From positions 1,313,421 through 1,377,420 of the forward strand of contig NC_015499.1 in the NCBI RefSeq assembly GCF_000212395.1: a stretch of DNA of 64,000 nucleotides. Reading direction: 5' to 3'. The position numbers and the translations under genes are program-made. Shown here in pieces: positions 39,268 to 48,429 of the stretch (position 1 is its first letter; each line of letters opens with the position of its first letter). The notes below the pieces were generated by a model, which saw only the letters and a program-made list of their open reading frames with translations, ran no database searches and was not told where the DNA came from. The stretch is from Thermodesulfobium narugense DSM 14796. Lineage in GTDB: Bacteria > Thermodesulfobiota > Thermodesulfobiia > Thermodesulfobiales > Thermodesulfobiaceae.

Positions 39268-40311
39268 CTATAATTTCTTGTCAATTGCCTCCTTTAAATC
39301 CTTAAATGATGAATTTTCTGGATCTAAAGAAAGAGCAGCTTCAATGTCCTTCTTTGCATCTTTATATTTATTTAATTCATATTCATAATATGCCTTTTGA
39401 AAATAATAATACTTGTTTTGTGAAATAGATAAAGCAGTTTCAATATCATCCAGAGCCTTTTTTGGTTGTTTCAACGAATCTTCGATTTTTGCCCTCATTG
39501 CATAATAATCGCTCTGGTTAGGATCCAAAGATATTGCAAAATTTAAGGCTTCAAGTGAACCCTGAAAATTGCTTAAGTCATAAAGAATATTTCCTTTAAG
39601 AAAAAAAAGATCAGCTTTTTTGCTATCGATCTCCAATGCCTTGTTTACATCTAATAAAGCATTCTCATAATCCCCTTTTTCCAACTCAAGGCTTGATTTG
39701 AATTCAAGTATCTGCAGCGAATTCGGATATAACTTATAAGCACTATTGATAGTAGAGAGCGCGTCATCAATTTTGCCATTACTTTGTTCCAAAGAAGCTT
39801 TAAACAAAAAATATTCGCTTCTTGGTTCTAATTTAATTGCGTTGTCAACATCTTCTAAAGATTGATCATATTTTTTTTCTAAATAATAGTCGATCGCTCT
39901 ACCAAAATAGAATTTAGGAACATGACTGTTTATCTCAATTGCCTTAGTGTAAAAGTTAATAGCTGTATCAATATTTCCTGTTTCCTCATTGATTTTTGCC
40001 AGGCCATAATAGCCCTCACTGTTATTAGGATTTAACAAGATAGCTTCATTAAAATCCTTAGATGCCTCAGTTAAGTCTGAGTCAACGTAAAAACATTTAC
40101 CTCTCAATGTAAGAAATTTATCGCGTAATGGATTATTCTTATCCATTTGCAAAAGAGCTTTTGTAAGTTCAATTGAACAACCCAATGCATCACCTTTCTG
40201 CAACTTTTCTTCTGCTTGTTTGTACACATCATCAAGGCCAGCAGCATAACATGCTGTTACAATAAATATAAATATTATTAATGAAATTATCACGTATCTT
40301 TTTATTATCAT
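39268..40311 (-). CDS. Exported TPR-repeat protein
   Basis: This 347-residue protein has an N-terminal export signal whose VTAC at residues 18-21 could be a lipobox, followed by about eight to nine tetratricopeptide repeats (for example YYGLAKINEETGNIDTAINF and LFFLKGNILYDLSNFQGSL). TPR arrays are helical scaffolds for protein-protein interaction. No enzymatic domain is present. ATG 40311 has a weak ribosome site. It heads the TPR-MORN-serpin run; shared function is conjectural. Confidence 0.88.
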   Translation of the reverse strand: MIIKRYVIISLIIFIFIVTACYAAGLDDVYKQAEEKLQKGDALGCSIELTKALLQMDKNNPLRDKFLTLRGKCFYVDSDLTEASKDFNEAILLNPNNSEGYYGLAKINEETGNIDTAINFYTKAIEINSHVPKFYFGRAIDYYLEKKYDQSLEDVDNAIKLEPRSEYFLFKASLEQSNGKIDDALSTINSAYKLYPNSLQILEFKSSLELEKGDYENALLDVNKALEIDSKKADLFFLKGNILYDLSNFQGSLEALNFAISLDPNQSDYYAMRAKIEDSLKQPKKALDDIETALSISQNKYYYFQKAYYEYELNKYKDAKKDIEAALSLDPENSSFKDLKEAIDKKL

Positions 40312-40399
40312 CTTTAATTTATTTTATAACATTTGAATAACTTTAAGCTATTTTTCAATCAAATTAAACAAAACCTCTTCTCGCTTATACTTAAGATAT

Positions 40400-40408
40400 T
40401 GGTATAAT
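40400..40408 (+). promoter_or_regulatory. Extended -10 promoter element before the mscS gene
   Basis: TGG followed by perfect TATAAT (40403-40408). No good -35 is visible at the right distance, as is common with extended -10 promoters. It would give a leader of about 20 nt before the ribosome site at 40423. Confidence 0.45.
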
Positions 40409-40436
40409 TAAAACAAAAATAAAGGAGGTAATATAC

Positions 40437-41480
40437 ATAATAAATTTTTTTGAAAGTCTAATAAAACCTGTAATTCTTTTTGTTTCGTTTACTCTCTTTG
40501 GCCTGATTACAGAAAAAGTTATATTAGCAAGAATACTGAATACAAAGCTTTCAAAAAACTACCTAATAAAAATTATTATAAGATCATTTAATTGGCTCTT
40601 TTCTTTATTTTTTATAATAATAGGACTACACCTTGCACTTTACAATTATCCCTTTACATACCAACATTCTTTCCTTTTAAACAAGATGTTTACTTCGTTA
40701 GAGATATTAATAGTCTTTTTGTTTTTGGCAAGAACCACTTCAAAAATTATAGTTCACTTTTTCTCCAAAAATGATAGCATCTTACCTGCTACAAGCATAA
40801 TATCTAATGTAATATTTATTGCAGTTATATTTTTAGGAATTCTGGTAATGTTAGAAGGAATCGGAATTTCAGATGTGCCAATCTTAACAACTTTTGGAGT
40901 TGGCGGCCTAGCTGTTTCACTTGCCCTTCAAGACACCCTTTCCAATTTTTTTGCAGGAATTCATATTCTAGCCTCAAAAAAAATTCAACCAGGCAATACA
41001 ATAATCTTAGAAAACGGCCAAAGGGGCAAGGTTACTGACATTAATTGGAGAAATACTACCCTTTTGACTCCTGATAATAATTTGATAATAATACCAAACT
41101 CAAAGATTTCTACTTCAATAATTACAAACTATTCTTTTCCAGAAGAAAACTTTAGCGTTAGCTTGCAAATAGGCATTTCTTACGATAGCAATCTTAACGA
41201 AGTAGAGGAAAAAACTGTTAACTTTCTTAAAAACTTTGTACAAAATACTCCTGGATGTGTAAAAAATATTGACCCCATATTAAGATATCAAAAATTTGAC
41301 AATTCCTGCATAACCCTTTCTATATACATAAGAGTACAATCTTATTCAGACCAGTTTGTAGTTCTCCACGAACTAATCAAGTCAATACACAAGTTTTATA
41401 AAGAAAACCACATTGAAATACCATACCCAATTCAAAATATTATTTTAGAAAAATCAAAAAAACTTGATAATTCTCTTTAA
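40437..41480 (+). CDS. MscS-family mechanosensitive channel with probable AUA start
   Basis: This protein of about 347 residues has the MscS pore helix and beta domain (VGGLAVSLALQDTLSNFFAG, then the ENGQRGKVTDINWRNTTLL block), flanked by about four upstream membrane segments and a C-terminal soluble domain. The first canonical start is ATG 40686, which would cut off two membrane segments. The frame runs on upstream without ATG, GTG or TTG to ATA codons at 40437 and 40440, seven bases after a near-perfect AAGGAGGT. I place the start at ATA 40437. It is a stretch-activated release valve for osmotic downshift. Confidence 0.8.
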   Translation: MINFFESLIKPVILFVSFTLFGLITEKVILARILNTKLSKNYLIKIIIRSFNWLFSLFFIIIGLHLALYNYPFTYQHSFLLNKMFTSLEILIVFLFLARTTSKIIVHFFSKNDSILPATSIISNVIFIAVIFLGILVMLEGIGISDVPILTTFGVGGLAVSLALQDTLSNFFAGIHILASKKIQPGNTIILENGQRGKVTDINWRNTTLLTPDNNLIIIPNSKISTSIITNYSFPEENFSVSLQIGISYDSNLNEVEEKTVNFLKNFVQNTPGCVKNIDPILRYQKFDNSCITLSIYIRVQSYSDQFVVLHELIKSIHKFYKENHIEIPYPIQNIILEKSKKLDNSL

Positions 41481-41650
41481 ATAGAATTTCCTTAACTAGT
41501 ATCAATTTATTATTTTAATGTTTTCCTTTAAAACAATAATTACAATAATTTAAAAATCAAGGTTTGCGTTCTTTCACTTTTGTATAATTATATGATATTA
41601 TTATCTAATAATGTTTAAATCAATTTATAAATTTTGAAGAGGGGTAGTTT

Positions 41651-42853
41651 ATGAAAAAATTCGATGTTAGAAAAAGGCTTCCAAAGAGTAGGAAGGGAAG
41701 AATAGTTCTTACCGTCTTAATTGTAGTGTTAATAGCGCTATTCTTTTTCATCAAGAAAAAAATAGAAATTATGCTCACTCCTCCAGCAAAACCTTATTCT
41801 GCAGTAGTAAAAGTGGTCAAAGTGAAATCAGGAATCCTCAAGGCATCACAAAAATATCTAGGAGATTTTCGCCCCGAAAACGACGCTCTTATTACCGCTA
41901 AAATAAGCGCAAAGCTCGATTATATAGCCAGCGAAGGCACTCCAGTGAAAATTGGACAGGTAGTTGCAAAATTAGATTCAAAAGATATTCAATCGAATAT
42001 TCAATCACTTATATATAACAAGAGATCTCTTGAAAGTACACTAAGCGGTGCGTATTCTGAAATAGAAGCTGCAAACACCCAACTTGCGAACGCAAAAAAT
42101 AATTTAGAGAGATACCAATATTTATACAAAGTAGAAGCAGTACCAAAAGTAGAACTAGAAACAATGGAAAACAATTACAAAGCAGCTGAAGCCAATCAAA
42201 AAACTGCAATAAGCCATCTTCAAAGTATTCAGGAAAGTATAAAAAGTGTCAACTCTCAAATCGCTTCTCTTGAAGATTCTTTGACTTATAGCATAATCAC
42301 ATCCCCTTTTAATGGCTTTATTGTAAAAAAATACTTTAATGAAGGCGATACAGTAGTTCAAGGAAAGCCTATATTAGAAATTACAGGAGGCGAGAATTCA
42401 CTTGTGTACGTGAGCGTACCCGTTGAAATTTCAAGCAAAGTTAAAGTTGGAGATGTTGAAACTATATCTTATAATGGCAAGACTGCTCAAGCAGTAGTAG
42501 ACGCAATACTTTCAAGTTCTGACAATAACTTAAACATGATAAAACTAAAACTTAACTCTAATCCTTTCAACCTACCAGCGCACACAATGATAGATACATA
42601 TATTTACACTGGAAGTGCCAAAGGCTTTATAGTTCCAAACAACTCAATAGTAAAATCAAATGGCAGAACATACGTAATTGTTGTAGGAAAAGATAATCGA
42701 GCAAAATTTGTAGACGTAAATATACTTGCCCAAAGCGATAAAGAAAGTTGCGTCAGTGGTGATCTTACAGATAATTCAGAAGTAGTCACTGGAGAAGATT
42801 CACTTCTCTTGAGAATATATGAAAACCAACCCCTCGAAGTGGTAAAAGAGTAG
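41651..42853 (+). CDS. RND efflux periplasmic adaptor (membrane fusion protein)
   Basis: This 400-residue HlyD/AcrA-type protein has one N-terminal membrane anchor (residues about 19-35). It then has a lipoyl half (SAKLDYIASEGTPVKIGQ), a long coiled-coil hairpin (about 110-215), the second lipoyl half (ITSPFNGFIVKKYFNEGD), and beta-barrel and membrane-proximal domains. It bridges the RND pump to an outer-membrane channel, which is not encoded in the window. ATG 41651 follows AGAGGGG; the pump gene starts three bases after its stop. Confidence 0.92.
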   Translation: MKKFDVRKRLPKSRKGRIVLTVLIVVLIALFFFIKKKIEIMLTPPAKPYSAVVKVVKVKSGILKASQKYLGDFRPENDALITAKISAKLDYIASEGTPVKIGQVVAKLDSKDIQSNIQSLIYNKRSLESTLSGAYSEIEAANTQLANAKNNLERYQYLYKVEAVPKVELETMENNYKAAEANQKTAISHLQSIQESIKSVNSQIASLEDSLTYSIITSPFNGFIVKKYFNEGDTVVQGKPILEITGGENSLVYVSVPVEISSKVKVGDVETISYNGKTAQAVVDAILSSSDNNLNMIKLKLNSNPFNLPAHTMIDTYIYTGSAKGFIVPNNSIVKSNGRTYVIVVGKDNRAKFVDVNILAQSDKESCVSGDLTDNSEVVTGEDSLLLRIYENQPLEVVKE

Positions 42854-42856
42854 AAG

Positions 42857-45800
42857 ATGCTTAAATGGTATATTACTAGACCACATTTTGTATTTGCAAT
42901 ACTTATTGCCTTTTTATTACTTGGTATAATAGGGTTTTTTAGCATGTCAAGAGACCTCTTCCCACCTGCTGATAGACCCCAAATTGATGTAGTAGTTGTA
43001 GAACCTGGCGCTTCAGCAAGGTATGTAGCAGATCATGTAAGTGCAGTAATAGAAAGAGAACTTTATACACTTAGCGGTATCAGGAGGGTTTATTCTACTT
43101 CCAACGACGGATTTTGCACTGTTACAGCAGAATTTCACTATGGCAAAAATATTGGAGAAGCTAAGACAGATGTTCAAAATGGTCTGTCTAAAGTAGCAAA
43201 CCTATTGCCATCTGATATTCAGACTCCTCAAATTTACGAGGTTACGTCATATTCACCACCCGTAATAGTACTTTCGATTTCTCCAAAAGAAGGCTCAAAC
43301 CTTTCGATGTCAGATGTAAGATATATCGCTGAAAATCAGATAAAGGATGAGATATTAAGAACAGGTGAAGTTGCAAACGTTGATGTTTTCGGAGGATACC
43401 AAAAAGACATAGAAATAAAATTTGACAATACGAAACTGGCATCTTTAGGACTTAGCGTTCAAGATGTAGTAAATACAATCCAAAAATCGAACAAAGACAT
43501 GCCACTCGGTATTATTATGAACCCAAATTCACAATATACCTTTAAAGTGCTTACAGAAGCTACAAATCTTGACATGATAAGAAATTTCCAAATAACCCCG
43601 GGTGTAAAATTAAAAGATGTAGCAAGCGTAGACTACGGCTATCCGTCTCCTACATCTTTCTACCACGGAGATGGACATCAGGCAATCGCTGTTGCTGTAC
43701 AAAGGCCATATGGTGGAGCTGTAATGACAACTATCAATACAGTCGAAAAAATATTGCCAAAACTTAGAACTCAGTTTCCTCAACTAAATATTCAAATTTC
43801 AGATACACAAAAAGAATTAGTACAATTAAGTAATGACAACATGTTTGAAGCTTTAAGAGATGCAATAATATTTACTGCAATAGTAATATTTTTGTTTCTT
43901 GCAGATTTGAGGCTTACAATAATTTCAGCAATTTCAATACCATTCGTTTATCTTGCCACAATTGCTATAATGTGGGTATTCAATATTGGCTTTAACATTG
44001 TAAGCTTAACAGGAATAATTTTAGCTCTTGGTATGTTAGTAGACGACGCAATAGTAATATTAGAAAATATAGAAAGACATCATACCCAGCTTAAAGAATC
44101 TCCATTAGATGCAGCTATAAATGGAACAAAAGAAGTCATGCTGGTTGTTTTTGGGGGTACTCTTGCCACAAGCGTGGTACTTTTGCCACTAATGTTCGTA
44201 GGGGGATATCCTGCACAGATCTTTAAACCACTTGCAGGAACGTTGTTAATTGCTATAGTAGTTTCATACTTTGTCTCTATTACCCTTATCCCAATTCTTA
44301 GTATAAGAATGTTAAAGTCTAAATCAAAAAAATCGAAATTCGAGACAAAAATTAATAGTATAATGGAATTTTGGCTTAACCCATTTAAACAATTTTACGC
44401 AAACGCGGTAAAATTTTTAATAGACAACAAGAAGATGCGAATACCTTTAACTTTACCTCTCTTGCCACTTTTGATGCTTAGTATTGGAGTTGTAATCCCC
44501 ACTATCGGAAGAGATCTTATGCCACCAATGGATACTGGTATTGTAAAAGCAAATATTACCTTTGACAGCAACACTTCTATTTTAAAAGTGAATCAAACTC
44601 TTTTTGAAATAGAAAAGTATGTAAAATCCCTGGGTGATGTAGAAATGATGTCTGATGCCATAGGCTCAGAACCAGGAGTTTTAACAATTTCAGCAGGCCC
44701 ACCGCAAGTAGCCAATATGACTATTCATTTTGTCAACAGATTTAAAAGGAGCTTAACCATATGGCAGCTAGAAGACAAAATCAGAAACTATATAAGGACG
44801 CTTCCTGGAGTAAAGTATGCCGACGTATATGATTATGGGGCCACACCGCTATCATCAATAAAGGCTACTCTCGATACTACTATTTATGGTGATAGTGTAG
44901 AATCTGTCAATAGAGCTGGCAATGTAGTTATTCAAGCTATGAAAAACGTTAAAGGATTGAAATCATACTCAAAAAGCTGGGATCTGGATAACCTTGAATA
45001 CGTTTTTAAGATTGATCATTTAAAAACCGCATATTATCAAACTACTCCTTATGATGTAGCATCACAACTCTCTGCAGGAATACAGGGAGCAACCGCATCA
45101 ATCTTTACTGTTCCAAATGAAACTGGATATTTGATAAAAGTTATACTTCCTTCCTCTTCAAGAGAATATGTAAATAGTCTAAAAAGCTTTCTAATAAAAA
45201 CCCCAAAAGGCTTTATACCTCTTGAATCTTTTGGAACTTTAAGTACAATTTATGAGCCCACTATTATTACAAGAGAAGCAATGAAGTATACTCAAGACGT
45301 AATGGGTTATCGCTCTACATTTCCTGTTACTCACATTATGGAAAGCTTTACCCCTGCACTTCAAAAAGCCATAAAAGAAAACAAGGGCAAAGTTACTTCT
45401 GATGTAGAGTTAAAACAAACTGGCGATATATCTACGATGATGGATTCCATGGAAAGAATGTTCAAGGCAATATTCGTAGGTTTTATTCTTCTTTATCTGG
45501 TACTTGCTCCGATATTCAGATCGTGGCTAAACCCTCTTGCTATTATGGCAGCTATACCGCTTTCTATAATTGGTGGTGCATGGTCTCTATTAATAGCAGA
45601 CAAGCCAATGTGTCTACCCGCTATTATGGGCTTTGTATTACTCTCTGGCATAATTGTTAAAAATTCTATATTAATAATTGATTTTATAAAAACTTATCTT
45701 GATCAAGGCTATGACAGAGAAGAGGCAGTACTTCAAAGCATTCACATAAGAACAAGACCTGTAATGATGACAGCATTTGGCACTGCAGTTGGCATGATTC

Positions 45801-45940
45801 CAATAGCAATGCAGTGGGCAATTGGATTAGAAAGGCTGTCTCCTCTTGCAGTAGTTGCAATTGGAGGCTTGATATTCGGGACGTTTTTAAGTCTTATTTA
45901 TGTCCCATTTTTCTCATATTTTATAACAAAGAAGGGTTAA
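42857..45940 (+). CDS. RND efflux pump (AcrB/HAE1-type)
   Basis: This 1027-residue inner-membrane pump has twelve membrane segments in two repeated halves, with two large periplasmic porter domains. The proton-relay pair DD is visible in LALGMLVDDAIVILENIE in TM4. PGASARYVADHVSAVIE and GMIPIAMQW are family blocks. It exports hydrophobic compounds together with the adaptor encoded upstream. Substrate cannot be read. It starts at ATG 42857. Confidence 0.95.
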   Translation: MLKWYITRPHFVFAILIAFLLLGIIGFFSMSRDLFPPADRPQIDVVVVEPGASARYVADHVSAVIERELYTLSGIRRVYSTSNDGFCTVTAEFHYGKNIGEAKTDVQNGLSKVANLLPSDIQTPQIYEVTSYSPPVIVLSISPKEGSNLSMSDVRYIAENQIKDEILRTGEVANVDVFGGYQKDIEIKFDNTKLASLGLSVQDVVNTIQKSNKDMPLGIIMNPNSQYTFKVLTEATNLDMIRNFQITPGVKLKDVASVDYGYPSPTSFYHGDGHQAIAVAVQRPYGGAVMTTINTVEKILPKLRTQFPQLNIQISDTQKELVQLSNDNMFEALRDAIIFTAIVIFLFLADLRLTIISAISIPFVYLATIAIMWVFNIGFNIVSLTGIILALGMLVDDAIVILENIERHHTQLKESPLDAAINGTKEVMLVVFGGTLATSVVLLPLMFVGGYPAQIFKPLAGTLLIAIVVSYFVSITLIPILSIRMLKSKSKKSKFETKINSIMEFWLNPFKQFYANAVKFLIDNKKMRIPLTLPLLPLLMLSIGVVIPTIGRDLMPPMDTGIVKANITFDSNTSILKVNQTLFEIEKYVKSLGDVEMMSDAIGSEPGVLTISAGPPQVANMTIHFVNRFKRSLTIWQLEDKIRNYIRTLPGVKYADVYDYGATPLSSIKATLDTTIYGDSVESVNRAGNVVIQAMKNVKGLKSYSKSWDLDNLEYVFKIDHLKTAYYQTTPYDVASQLSAGIQGATASIFTVPNETGYLIKVILPSSSREYVNSLKSFLIKTPKGFIPLESFGTLSTIYEPTIITREAMKYTQDVMGYRSTFPVTHIMESFTPALQKAIKENKGKVTSDVELKQTGDISTMMDSMERMFKAIFVGFILLYLVLAPIFRSWLNPLAIMAAIPLSIIGGAWSLLIADKPMCLPAIMGFVLLSGIIVKNSILIIDFIKTYLDQGYDREEAVLQSIHIRTRPVMMTAFGTAVGMIPIAMQWAIGLERLSPLAVVAIGGLIFGTFLSLIYVPFFSYFITKKG

Positions 45941-45948
45941 TAGTTAAT

Positions 45949-47148
45949 ATAAGAACCATCTTAAATGAAGAAAGATATTTAGTCTATGCAAGAGCTATAA
46001 GAAGTATTGGACAGGGAACTCTTTTAGTTGATTTTCCTTTATATTTGCACCAAATAGGCTGGAACTCTGTCTATATAGGAGCGCTTTTTAGCGCTAGTTT
46101 ATTTATAAATGGGACCTTATCATTTCTTTTTGGATTGACTGCAGGAAAGTACGATAAGAAAAAATTTATTTTAGGATTTCAAGTTATTTTAATAATTTGC
46201 GCAGCGATTGCATTTTTCACTTCAAACAACTTCTTGCTTGGTATTGTTGCAATAATTGGAGGATTTGGCAGAAGCGGAATGGGTGGCTCTGGACCTTTTG
46301 CAGTAATAGAAGTTTCATGGTTGAATGACTTAATAAAGTATAGCAGAAAATCTGCAATCTTTAGCCTTAACAACTCTCTTATATTTTTTGGGATGGGAGT
46401 TGGAACTATGATTGCAACCGTTCCTGAATTTTTGTCGAATTTTATCGCTCCGGCTCTTGCATTTAGAGCAATCTTTCTTACGATAATTTTCTGGAATATA
46501 ATTTGTTTTTACTTGATCACCAAAGTAAAAAATGATCCTATAACTCAAAATAAAGATATAGATAAATCTAAAAAAGAAAATAAAGATATTAGCAAGGAAA
46601 ATAAAAGTTTATTTATTTTATTCGCGTTAAATACCCTCAACGGATTATCTCTTGGTTTTATAATGCCACTTTTACCTTATTGGTTCAAGCTAAAGTTCAA
46701 TAGCAATGCTTTCGACCTTGGAATAATATTTACCATATCTCTTTTTATGACATCTCTTTCAAGCATTCTATCTATATATCTTATACAAAAACTTGGCGCA
46801 GCCAAAACTGTAACCCTTATGAGACTAGGAGGTCTGATATCTTTGCTTTTGATGATTTCATCTCCTAGTTCATTATTGGCAGGATTTTTTTACATGTTAA
46901 GATCCTTTTTGAATAGAGGAAATATCGGCGCAAGACAAGCCCTTGTTACTAATATTACCAGAAACAAAGCAACTTTGGCTCTTAGTATAAACAACTTTTC
47001 ACAAATATTATCTTTATCAATTGGACCATTTATTACAGGAATATTTTTTGCACACAAAGACTATATTACACCGTTTATTGTAGGCGCTATATTTCAGATA
47101 CTCTATCTTGTATGTTTTTATATATTCTTCAAAAATTACGAAGTATAA
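45949..47148 (+). CDS. Major facilitator superfamily transporter with probable AUA start
   Basis: This membrane protein of about 399 residues has twelve segments with a charged central loop (about residues 195-220). The automatic frame begins with GTG 45814 inside the RND gene, which would add 45 residues of out-of-frame shadow sequence. The natural N-terminus NEERYLVYARAIRSIGQG begins just after the RND stop, but no ATG, GTG or TTG precedes TM1. ATA 45949, 12 bases after GAAGGG, is the best candidate, perhaps helped by translational coupling to the RND stop at 45938-45940. Substrate unknown. Confidence 0.75.
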   Translation: MRTILNEERYLVYARAIRSIGQGTLLVDFPLYLHQIGWNSVYIGALFSASLFINGTLSFLFGLTAGKYDKKKFILGFQVILIICAAIAFFTSNNFLLGIVAIIGGFGRSGMGGSGPFAVIEVSWLNDLIKYSRKSAIFSLNNSLIFFGMGVGTMIATVPEFLSNFIAPALAFRAIFLTIIFWNIICFYLITKVKNDPITQNKDIDKSKKENKDISKENKSLFILFALNTLNGLSLGFIMPLLPYWFKLKFNSNAFDLGIIFTISLFMTSLSSILSIYLIQKLGAAKTVTLMRLGGLISLLLMISSPSSLLAGFFYMLRSFLNRGNIGARQALVTNITRNKATLALSINNFSQILSLSIGPFITGIFFAHKDYITPFIVGAIFQILYLVCFYIFFKNYEV

Positions 47149-47183
47149 AATTGTAGATCACATCACTAATAATAATAAGTATG

Positions 47184-47212
47184 TGGAAAAATCTTTTAAT
47201 TAGTTATATAAT
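47184..47212 (+). promoter_or_regulatory. Possible promoter of the alcohol dehydrogenase-GGDEF run
   Basis: TGGAAA (47184-47189, four of six), 17 bases, then perfect TATAAT (47207-47212). ATG 47260 follows after a short leader. Confidence 0.45.
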
Positions 47213-47259
47213 GCTTACATACCCAGCACAAATGCTATAAATTTTAGGGGAGAGTATAT

Positions 47260-48429
47260 ATGAGCAAAGATAAATCAATGTACAAAATTTCAAAGTTCGT
47301 TGCCCCAGAATTTATATTTGGCGTAGACTCAATAGAGTACGTAAAAAGGTATATTAAGAACTTTTCGCTTACTTCCCCTATAGTTATTACTGATCATGGA
47401 TTATTGAAAGCAAGCTGGGCTAAAAATATTTTTAAACAGTTAGAAGAAATTAACATAGAATACTGTATATTTGACAATATCACAGAAAACCCAAAGGACT
47501 ATGAAGTAGAAGAGATCGCAAAAGTTATAAGAAGTTGCAATTGTGACTCTATTATTGCTGTTGGTGGGGGCAGCGTAATAGATGCTGCAAAGGCAGCAGG
47601 CATTATGTGCACAAATCCAGGAACAATAAGAGACTATGAAGGAATTGACAAAATTACTCATCCAATGCCTCCTATAATTTGTGTGCCAACCACCTGTGGA
47701 AGCTCGGCAGATGTTTCTCAATTTGCAATTATTACAAACTCTGATGAAAGATACAAAATGGCCATAGTCAGTAAATCGCTTACTCCTGACATTTCAATAA
47801 TAGATCCTAAAACTCTTATCACACTACCAGAAGAGCTTTTGATCTCCACATCTCTAGACGCATTAACCCACGCTATCGAATCGTATATATCACTTGGCTC
47901 ATCTCCCATCACTGATATGTTTTCTTTAAAAGCCATAAAACTTATCTTTGAAACCCTCCCAAAAGCTGCAAAAGACCCAAAAAATATAAATTATCTAGAA
48001 GATTTGATGCTTGCAAGCCTTATGGCCGGACTTTCTTTTTCTAATGCAAGTCTTGGTATGGTTCACGCTATAGCACATAGCATTGGCGGATACAAAGATA
48101 TTAGACACGGTACCTGCAACGCAATACTCTTAGAGAGCGTTATAGATTTTAATTACCTTTATGCAGCCTATAGATACGACAAAATTAGCGAAAGCCTAGG
48201 GTATGAAATAAAAGATTTGAATGAAGTAGATAGAAAAAAGATTTTAATTGATAGTATTAAAGAACTAAAAAGAAAAATTGGATTTAACATTACTTTAAAA
48301 GATCTAGATTTAAAAGAAGAGGAAATAGATATAATTGCAAAACATGCAGTAAACGATCCCTGTATACTTACAAATCCAGTTATGCCTACTATAGAAGAGG
48401 TGAAAGAGATCATTGAGAGAAACATCTAA
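47260..48429 (+). CDS. Iron-containing (group III) alcohol dehydrogenase
   Basis: This 389-residue protein has the NAD-binding GGGSVIDAAKAAGI motif and the metal-binding signature: SLDALTHAIESY with Asp and His, then MVHAIAHSIGG and RHGTCNA. The family reduces aldehydes or ketones with Fe2+ as cofactor. Substrate cannot be read. ATG 47260 follows GGGGAGAG. Its end overlaps the GGDEF gene by 17 bases, which suggests co-transcription but not a shared pathway. Confidence 0.93.
   Translation: MSKDKSMYKISKFVAPEFIFGVDSIEYVKRYIKNFSLTSPIVITDHGLLKASWAKNIFKQLEEINIEYCIFDNITENPKDYEVEEIAKVIRSCNCDSIIAVGGGSVIDAAKAAGIMCTNPGTIRDYEGIDKITHPMPPIICVPTTCGSSADVSQFAIITNSDERYKMAIVSKSLTPDISIIDPKTLITLPEELLISTSLDALTHAIESYISLGSSPITDMFSLKAIKLIFETLPKAAKDPKNINYLEDLMLASLMAGLSFSNASLGMVHAIAHSIGGYKDIRHGTCNAILLESVIDFNYLYAAYRYDKISESLGYEIKDLNEVDRKKILIDSIKELKRKIGFNITLKDLDLKEEEIDIIAKHAVNDPCILTNPVMPTIEEVKEIIERNI

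Noticed and set aside
45814-45948. GTG 45814 as start of the MFS gene
   Set aside because: The extra 45 residues are out-of-frame translation of the RND pump C-terminus, hold no ribosome site and do not look like a transporter N-terminus.
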